Below are positions 58,116-64,000 of a DNA stretch of 64,000 bases, in pieces. A program made the translations under genes and the position numbers. The number at the start of each line of letters is the position of its first letter. The first letter of the stretch is position 1. The DNA lies in contig OX352773.1 of the NCBI GenBank assembly GCA_947095535.1, positions 85,160,670 through 85,224,669 on the forward strand. Direction: 5' to 3'. The notes under the pieces were generated by a model that did no database searches, was not told the DNA's origin, and saw only the letters and a list, made by a program, of their open reading frames with translations. Source of the DNA: Poecilobothrus nobilitatus. Lineage: Eukaryota > Arthropoda > Insecta > Diptera > Dolichopodidae.

Positions 58116-58217
58116 GTATATTAAATCTTTCATAAAAATATATCTTAAAATTAAATTAATTTTAAATACACTTTTTAACAAAAAAAATAAAAATTTTGTA
58201 ATACTTCAGCTGCTAAA

Positions 58218-59366
58218 ATGCCAAAAAAAAATTTCAAATATGATGAAGAACAACTCCAAAAAGCCCTCACTGAAATAAAGAACGGCATGTCAAAAAAAAA
58301 AGCGGCAAAGGTATATAGGATACCTAGAGCAACATTAATCTTCCGACTTGGCCCTAAATTTATTAAGACTCGCCCAGGTCCCTCAACAGTTTTAATGGAA
58401 GATGAAGAGAACATCATTGAAAACTGGATACTCACGTCGCAAAAAAAGGATTTCCGAAAAGAAAAGAAGATGTTTTAGACGCTGTAAAGGAGTTCCTAAC
58501 GGAACAAGGAGTTCCAAGAGAACATCCCTTCGGAGAAAAGAATGTTCTCGGAGATGGTTGGTATAAAGCTTTTTTTCGTAGACATCCGAAGATAAGTTTT
58601 AGAACACCAGATCCTGTTACTTCGGCAAGTTCTACAGTTGCAGCTGATGATATAAGGTCATGGTTTGTTTGTATCGAAAAATTTTTAGTGGAAAATAATT
58701 GGTTGAACATTTTGGATGAAGCAGGCCGACGAAACCAATTTTTTGTTATGTCCAAAAAGCAAGGTTGTCCTCGCTGCGAAAGGGGCCAGAAATATATTTG
58801 AAGTAGACCGAGGAGTAGCTAAGGCCAATTTAACCATGATGTTCTCTTTCTCAGCTTCTGGCAAAATGGTTCCTCCTATGGTAATTTATCCATATAAAAG
58901 GGTACCCGAAATAGGAAAATCTTTACCAAAAGCATGGGGCCTTGGTATTAGCGAAAATGGATGGATGACCAAAGAAATTTTCTACGAGTATATCCAAAGT
59001 TTTTAATCCATATGTAATAAAGACAGGGGCACAATTTCCAATAATTTATTTTGTTGACGGTCATAGCACTCATCTTACATTGAATGTCAGTAAACTTTGC
59101 GATAAATTAGGAATTATTTGAATAGCTTTGTATCCCAATGCAAAGGGGATACAATATCCCTATTGTTTGTCCACATTAGTAACATCTGTCAACACTTCCT
59201 CGTTGTTTGTGACGAGGAAGAGTTGACAGATGTTGAAGAAGATTGTTTAAAAAATATTGCCTGCGACCAATGTGAAAATTGGTTTTACCTAAAATGTTCA
59301 ACTTTATAGAAGCCTTTATAGAAGCCGAAACCAAAGTTTTTATGTAATTTTTGTATAGAGAATTGA
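58218..59366 (+). pseudogene. pogo-type transposase with PHD-like tail, broken
   Basis: ATG 58218: KNFKYDEEQLQKALTEIKNG then MSKKKAAKVYRIPRATLIFR (psq/CENP-B-type helix-turn-helix). Shifted: KKGFPKRKEDVLDAVKEFL and GDGWYKAFFRRHPKISFRTP. Then the DDE nuclease: DEADETNFLLCPKSKVVLAA (first acid region), KGARNIFEVDRGVAKANLTM, MFSFSASGKMVPPMVIYPYK, GISENGWMTKEIFYEYI, FPIIYFVDGHSTHLTLNVSK (second acid) and LYPNA. The third-acid region and linker are missing; after a junction at about 59160 comes DEEELTDVEEDCLKNIACDQ then CENWFYLKCSTL with a stop, and KFLCNFC, the second half of a PHD-type finger. Frames change near 58436 and 58714-58790; stops near 59005 and 59118; a 12-bp tandem duplication (tttatagaagcc) adds stops at 59307-59330. 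Pogo transposases with C-terminal PHD-like fingers are, from memory, known in some insects. Confidence 0.85.
59181..59234. repeat. 22-bp hairpin inside the transposase (inverted duplication)
   Basis: Left arm aacatctgtcaacacttcctcg region (59181-59202) and right arm 59213-59234 are complementary at 21 of 22 positions with a 10-bp loop. The right arm encodes part of DEEELTDVEE. The left arm is the foreign inverted copy at the deletion junction. Confidence 0.9.
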
Positions 59367-59560
59367 TGATATATTATCAACTTTTTTTTTACTATTATTT
59401 ATAATTTTTATATATTTTATGAATATGTTGAGTTTTTTTTGATTAACTGATAATAATAAGTATTATTTGTGTTATTTATTTGTAAAAAATATATTAATGT
59501 ATAACAACTAATAATTTTTAATATTGAATTTAAAAAATAAAATTAAATTATCTTACTCAT

Positions 59561-60225
59561 GGCGCAGTGGTTAAGTCGCCAACCTTTCAATCGAAGGGTT
59601 CAAAACCCGGTCAGGTCATAAATAAAAAATATGTAGTACTTTTATATCGTAATAATGTATATCGTATAATTAATAGTAGTAATAATAACAATAACAATAA
59701 TAATAACAGTAATAATAATAATAGTAATAATAATAGCTGCTACAGTGGAGCCATCTTTGGTTATATCATGAAAGTAAGGAGTTTTATACTGCTGCACGTT
59801 GTAATCCACTGATGGCGCTGACTCTGTAGTAAAATAATAACAATAATAATAAGAATACTAATACCAATAATAATAGCCGCTAGAGTGACAGTGGGGGTTG
59901 CCTTCAATAATTACCACATGTAGTACTATATACTACTACTACATGTTGTAAATGTTGTGACGGCTTTAGTCACTGTTAGCAAAATAGTAATAATAATAGG
60001 CGAATTCATTGTTTCCTTACAGTCCCACTCACAATGCAATGTTTCCGTATCCATTTCCTATCCCTACTTCCTAGCCAATATACTGCGTTCGCAGGTAAGG
60101 ATGTCATCCCATTATATTGGCTAAAGGGGGAGGTAGGTTTACTCAGTACGAATCTGACACTACCAAGGGGGAAATTCTTGGTGTCTTTGGAAGATTCCCA
60201 CCTCCCTTAGGAAAAAACAAAAAAT
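59561..60225 (+). mobile_element. tRNA-derived SINE with duplicated body
   Basis: The head (59561-59620) has atggcgcagtggttaagtcg (A box tggcgcagtgg) and gggttcaaaacccgg (B box ggttcaaaacc), spaced as in a tRNA. An (AAT/AAC)n microsatellite follows (59672-59742). A body module occurs twice: ataatagctgctacagtgga to cgctgactctgtagt (about 59735-59830) and ataatagccgctagagtgac to ggctttagtcactgtt (about 59865-59990). The 3' body (60000-60210) is shared with the solo copy at 36264-36515. It ends tcccttagg then an A-rich tail. The Pol III head and A-rich tail define a SINE mobilised by a LINE. The frame at 59567-59812 is its translation. Confidence 0.85.
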
Positions 60226-60734
60226 AAAATAAAAATTTAATAATTTGACTTAATAACATAATTATTTTCAATTAAACCAACTCGGCTGACCAATGGGCAC
60301 AGGGTGGCTGCTTTTAAATCCTTAGTGGCTGGGCACTAGAAAAATAGACTTTTTTTCTTAAAACAACATTTTAAAGTATTTCGTTGTAGTAAACGAAAAA
60401 ACCTTGAATAGAAACTTAATCTACATATCAGAGTTAAATATAAAAAGAACGTATTCGAAATCTTTAATATTACGGTTTTTACAAAGCTTTTAGTTTTGAA
60501 AGTTGCTTAAGGGACTGGGCACTAGACATAATAATACATTACATAATAAATTTATATTAAGGATATTTAATTATAATTTTTATTATTCTTATAGGCATAG
60601 CCTAACCATTCAACAATTGTATTTTTTCTTTATTATTTTTAAAATTGAGATTATTCATTGGCTTCCATTTTTGATCTGAATCATCCGTTTTCTCTCCAAA
60701 TTTAAAATGTAAATAAGATCCAATTAGTGTATTA

Positions 60735-60788
60735 ACAATTAGTGTATTTTTTTTTAAAGAAATCATGTCACTCAAATTGGAAAACCCT
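60735..60788 (+). repeat. 50-bp motif shared with 23499-23555
   Basis: acaattagtgt(a/g)tttttt, then aaagaaatcat(g/a)tcactc and aaattggaaaaccct occur in the same order at both places. The right edge abuts Tigger coding sequence here, so it may be an element end or insertion scar. Confidence 0.65.
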
Positions 60789-60794
60789 GTATTA

Positions 60795-61370
60795 GTCAAG
60801 ACGAACCTTCGGCGCCGAGGTTTAAAGCCGCTAAAGATCGGATCACGATTATGTTTGGATCGAATGCGAGCGGCGACTTTAAGTTAAAACCTTTAGTAAT
60901 ATATCATTCACAAAACCCAAGAGCATTCAAAGGAATGTCCAAAGATCAGCTATCCGTGATATGGACCTCCAACAAAAAAGGTTGGATGACTTCAAAGATT
61001 TTTACCGAGTGGTATCAGAATCATTTTCTTATAGAGGCTGAAAAATATTGTAAAATAAATTGTGGAATTTAAATTATTATTTTTGATGGATAACGCTCGA
61101 AGTCATCCAATTTCTTTAAAAACTATGAGCGAAAAAGTTAAAATTTTATTTCTTCCTCCGAACACAACATCCTTCATTCAACCAATCGATCAAGGGTTAA
61201 CTTCAGCTTTTAAAGCTCATTATTTAAAATTGTCATTTTCAAGATTATTAAAAAACGTTGGAGAAGATACGGATCTAAAAAAATATTGGCGTTCATTTAA
61301 TATTAAAAATGCAGTGTACCTAATAGGATTTGAAAAGTGTCAAAGCGAACAGACGTATATTTTCTCAAGT
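60795..61370 (+). pseudogene. Tigger (pogo) transposase DDE fragment
   Basis: Starts DEPSAPRFKAAKDRITIMFG, then SNASGDFKLKPLVIYHSQNP, RAFKGMSKDQLSVIWTSNKK and GWMTSKIFTEWYQNHFLIEA. After a shift near 61060: KLLFLMDNARSHPISLKTMS (second acid, MDNARSH), VKILFLPPNTTSFIQPIDQG (third acid, QPIDQG), AFKAHYLKLSFSRLLKNVGE, DLKKYWRSFNIKNAVYLIGF. These are the DDE core of Tigger/Jerky-like transposases. The part before the first acid and the C-terminus are missing; the frame ends in a poly-T tract at 61378-61396. It is slightly GC-richer and less decayed than neighbouring relics (a single shift), so probably younger. It is different from the pogo gene at 58218. Confidence 0.9.
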
Positions 61371-61490
61371 TATACATTTTTTTTTTTTTTTTTTTTAAAT
61401 TTTTTACAAAAAATTAAAAAGGCAAGTAGCAGAAAGATAAAAAAAAAGAAATATAACTACAACAAAAAAAAAAAAAAATAGATATATAAA

Positions 61491-62561
61491 ATGTCTAGCA
61501 AACGATGTGAAGCTTGCAATGGCGGTATTACAGGCAGACAAAGAGGAGTGCAATGTACTGGGCTATGCCAGAATTTTTTTCATACTAAATGCGCAAAGGT
61601 AACTAAAGACATCTTTGCTTTAGTTAAATCTGGTTCACTCACTTGGAAATGTACGAAATGTCTTCCCAGTGATGGTAAAAATAATGCCTCAATCTTAATT
61701 CCGGATGATGAGACAAGTTATTCTGATTCTGGTGAAGTAAACAAAGCTGAAGATAACGAGGATGCAAGTTTAGAAGAAATCCTAAATCATGGAATAATTC
61801 AACTTTCACCGTTCAATCTCTCTAATTGTGATATATCTAAAATGGCGCAATATCTTAAATGTATGGGGTCAGTTATTATGCAAATCTCAAACGCAAATCC
61901 AGAAATCGCAAGCATATCTTAGTGCTCAAATGGACGATGCACTCAAACAAAATAAAATATTTTGTGAAGAAAATAAAAATTTAAAGATCAAAATAAAAGA
62001 AACTGAAGGGAAAGTTCAAGCTTTGGAAAATAGGGTAAATCAACTTGAAAGCTTAGCGGATGTAGCAGAGCAACAAAAGCTTAAAAAAAATTCAATTATA
62101 GCCGGCTTGCCGCTCAAAATTGTTGAAGGGAAAAATGAATTGTTAAAAATTGCAAAAAAAATCAATGCCAATATTGTGGAAAGTGATATAAAAAAACTTC
62201 TTACCAATACATTCACGCAATACTAATAATACATCAAAGCAGTTGTATAAAGTTGAATTAAACTCAGAAAAGGCTAGAGATGAACTCATGTTAAAAAAAC
62301 GTTCCTACAAGCATCTATTTACAAATGAAATTGGTGAAACTCAACAGGAAAATAATGAGATATTTTTTCGGTACGATCTTACGTCTCTACAAAGAAAACC
62401 GTATTACGAGACTAAAGAAATAAAAACAAGTCAAAATATACAATTTCTCTGGATCAAAGATGGGAAAAGTTTTTTACGAGAAGCAGGATTCTAAGGTATA
62501 CTCAATCAGTAATATCAATAATATTAACTTTATTAAATCTATTTATAATAACATTAAGTAA
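61491..62561 (+). pseudogene. LINE ORF1 (PHD finger, coiled coil, FP-like C-terminus)
   Basis: ATG 61491: RCEACNGGITGRQRGVQCTG then LCQNFFHTKCAKVTKDIFAL and WKCTKCLPSD, a PHD-type finger (C2 .. C..C .. H..C .. C..C). Then an acidic linker, and in shifted frames a coiled coil (MDDALKQNKIFCEENKNLKI, ALENRVNQLESLADVAEQQK), SIIAGLPLKIVEGKNELLKI, YKVELNSEKARDELMLKKRS, EIFFRYDLTSLQRKPYYETK, NIQFLWIKDGKSFLREAG and finally SKVYSISNINNINFIK to TAA 62559-62561. The third part resembles the FP-type (RNA-binding, also in a baculovirus protein family) C-terminus of LINE ORF1. Breaks: near 61920, 62220 and 62493. No ORF2 is visible to 63180. An adenine-rich stretch (61420-61480) precedes the start. Confidence 0.85.
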
Positions 62562-63186
62562 CCTTTTTAACACAATTTTAATTTTAATTAACATAATAAA
62601 AGCAAATTATTCCAAGCTGGCAACTGCAATAATATTTTATTCTTGGTACATAGTTAAAACCACTATATCTTTGAAACTAAATGGTTTTTTCACCTGTAAA
62701 TTTAATAAATTTGATATTTTAATACAAAAAAAAACTTTCTTATTCACAAATAATTTTTTCTTATTTTTATTTATTTATTTCACACCTTAAATTTAATATT
62801 TTTAATAAATTACACAATTTTTACACTTAACAATATTTTTTCAAAATTATATATTATCAAATTTACATACACATACTTTTCTAACCTAAACATTTTTTGC
62901 TTTCTCAAATTAATAAATCTTATACTTAAACAAATATTATACTATATTAAATATTATACTTATACTAATTAAAACAATCAATTATGACTTATACCACATT
63001 TTAATTTTTAATGTATTTTAAAACTTTAAAATTGCAAATTATTTATTAATTATTCTAAACATTAATCTAATCAATCTAAATATTTTCTTTTTATTTACAC
63101 ATTATATTTTCAATATTTTACAATATCACTTGAACAATATTACGTCTAAATTAATAATAACAACAAACCTTTATATTATACTTTTA
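62562..63186. other. A+T-rich DNA; possible retroelement 3' tail
   Basis: 62763-62784 is tttttatttatttatttcac, possibly the (AAAT)n tail of a minus-strand retroelement; nothing else is recognisable. No endonuclease or RT motif was found in any frame. Confidence 0.4.
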
Positions 63187-63330
63187 AGCTTGGTTTCCAT
63201 ATGCGAAAATTCCCCTCGGGTGCGAGACAATTTTTATAAAAATTCCCTTGACTGATTTCCATATCCGAGGTTTCGTTTGAATGTGTATGTGTTTTTATTA
63301 ATTGTCAAAAGAAAAGATATTTTTTAAAAT

Positions 63331-64000
63331 TTGAAAATTATAAAAAACGGTTTACATAAAATATTTAAAATAAATAATATGAAATTAACAAGAAGTCAGC
63401 AGGAACGTCGCTTAAAGTGTTTGAAGATGCTTTTAGCTTACGAAGCAACTAAAAAAAAAACACGTAAAAGGAGATTTTGGATGAATAAATTGTGGCTAAA
63501 TAGATCAAGACAAGGATGCTACAACAATTTGGTGAATGAAATGGAGAGTATAGATCAAAATAAATTTTTCAATTTCCATCGAATTGAACCTAAACTATTT
63601 AATCTATTAGCCCAGAAATTGTAATCAAAGTTGCAAAAATATTGTGCAAGCAGAGAGGTGATTTGTGTGAAAGAACGACTTTCATTAACTTTAAGGTAAC
63701 ATGATGGTTATTTTTTAGACTAGTTACTAGTAGCTAATTAATAACATAATTTATTTATTTATTTATTTATTCAACTTATACAATAACTAAAATTAATTAC
63801 TTATTATACATAATAATTCTAGCACTAGCAACTGAGGCCTTCGGCTAAGATTTATTTATATATGTACAATTATTTTAGATATTTAGCCAGTGGTGATTCG
63901 ATGGCGTCGATATCGTATTTGTATCGTGTTTCGAAGACAAGTGTTTCACGTATAATTAGAGAGACGTGCAAGGCTTTATGGGATGTATTGTCTGCGGAAG
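63331..64000 (+). pseudogene. Harbinger transposase, partial, with one intron and one nonsense codon
   Basis: The first exon reads KLTRSQQERRLKCLKMLLAY, KKTRKRRFWMNKLWLNRSRQ and GCYNNLVNEMESIDQNKFFN, HRIEPKLFNLLAQKL, a TAA at 63622-63624, then in the same frame SKLQKYCASREVICVKERLS and LTLR. A 183-bp GT-AG intron (63696-63878) joins AG|A in phase to YLASGDSMASISYLYRVSKT then SVSRIIRETCKALWDVLSAE at the window edge. The order KRRxWVRxW, GxYxNLVxEL, F..yxRMxPexF, ERLalTLRyLAtG, sxxYLFRvskxtis is that of Harbinger/HARBI1 transposases, which act with a separate Myb-like protein. Nuclease (catalytic) half lies beyond 64000. The single nonsense codon could be real decay or a sequence error. The intron contains a LINE tail. 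Confidence 0.85.
63745..63850 (-). repeat. LINE/SINE 3' end inserted in the Harbinger intron
   Basis: The plus strand has a (TTTA)n run (atttatttatttatttattc, 63752-63772) followed by acttatacaataac and later gcaactgaggccttcggcta. The complement is therefore a short body ending in an (AAAT)n tail, as for the LINE at 39145. It is contained in the GT-AG intron, so splicing would remove it. Confidence 0.55.

Larger units (their letters stand above)
63187..64000 (+). mobile_element. Harbinger DNA transposon, 5' part, running off the window
   Basis: The left end is ggtttccatatgcgaaaatt then cccctcggg, with an internal second copy of the phrase at 63250 (gatttccatatccgag). TTA-like DNA (ttttaag) precedes it, fitting Harbinger's 3-bp target preference, but the exact first base is not fixed. 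It encloses a HARBI1-like transposase gene. The right end is outside the window. Confidence 0.6.

Noticed and set aside
59567..59812. 81-residue frame with a poly-asparagine run
   Set aside because: It is an (AAT/AAC)n microsatellite read through within a SINE.
61491..62561. Baculovirus FP-like protein as evidence of a viral insertion
   Set aside because: The FP-like part is preceded by a PHD finger and coiled coil in the order usual for LINE ORF1 proteins.

Overview
This is a very A+T-rich eukaryotic window, by eye about three quarters A+T. Short GT-AG introns interrupt several coding relics, and (ATGT)n and (TA)n microsatellites are common. The transposon repertoire (Jockey-type LINEs with PHD-finger ORF1, pogo/Tigger, Tc1/mariner, hAT, Harbinger, a FLYWCH-bearing Mutator-like element, tRNA-derived SINEs) fits an insect, most likely a fly. 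This is inferred from style only; no species marker or confident host gene is present. There is no bacterial operon, rRNA gene, CRISPR array or recognisable virus.

Layout. 1-9 kb: modular repeats; a nearly complete 3.8 kb DNA transposon (2909-6707) with internally repeated arms, 3-bp target duplications and a decayed, intron-containing transposase; a truncated Tc1-like relic; then a head-to-tail array of five tRNA-like units of about 280 bp (7.7-9.0 kb). 9-20 kb: a decayed SWIM/YqaJ-type gene (11.2-12.7 kb), a 389-bp pogo/Tigger deletion derivative with TA duplications, the BED-finger half of a hAT gene, and small tandem repeats. 20-29 kb: Jockey RT fragment, a 638-bp MITE with TTA duplications, two hairpins, a hAT C-terminal half, a LINE endonuclease fragment, modular repeats, and Harbinger and mariner-like fragments.

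30-45 kb: a complete 2,073-bp Mutator-like element (33026-35098) with 9-bp target duplications, long TIRs and a FLYWCH plus MULE transposase pseudogene. It is flanked by copies of a large non-coding repeat; the second copy was split by a 5'-truncated Jockey-type LINE (RT at 39.5-40.8 kb). More modular repeats lie at 42-45 kb. 45-54 kb: a LINE ORF1/endonuclease remnant, an unrecognised acidic ORF and a 2.7-kb hAT relic. 54-57.5 kb: microsatellite-rich intron-like DNA holding one well-formed exon-like ORF (54720-54835), the best candidate for host coding sequence. 57.6-64 kb: a pogo-type transposase fused to a PHD-like tail with an inverted-duplication scar, a tRNA-derived SINE, a second Tigger fragment, a LINE ORF1 without visible ORF2, and the 5' part of a Harbinger transposase gene running off the window.

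The window is therefore a transposon graveyard with nested insertions. Nearly every protein-like segment is a transposase or retroelement relic carrying stops or frameshifts, and none needs to act with its neighbours. The least explained structures are the tRNA-like array, the foldback transposon at 2.9-6.7 kb, the modular repeat superfamily, the PHD-tailed pogo gene and the exon at 54.7 kb. All family calls come from reading translations against remembered family motifs; no search was run.
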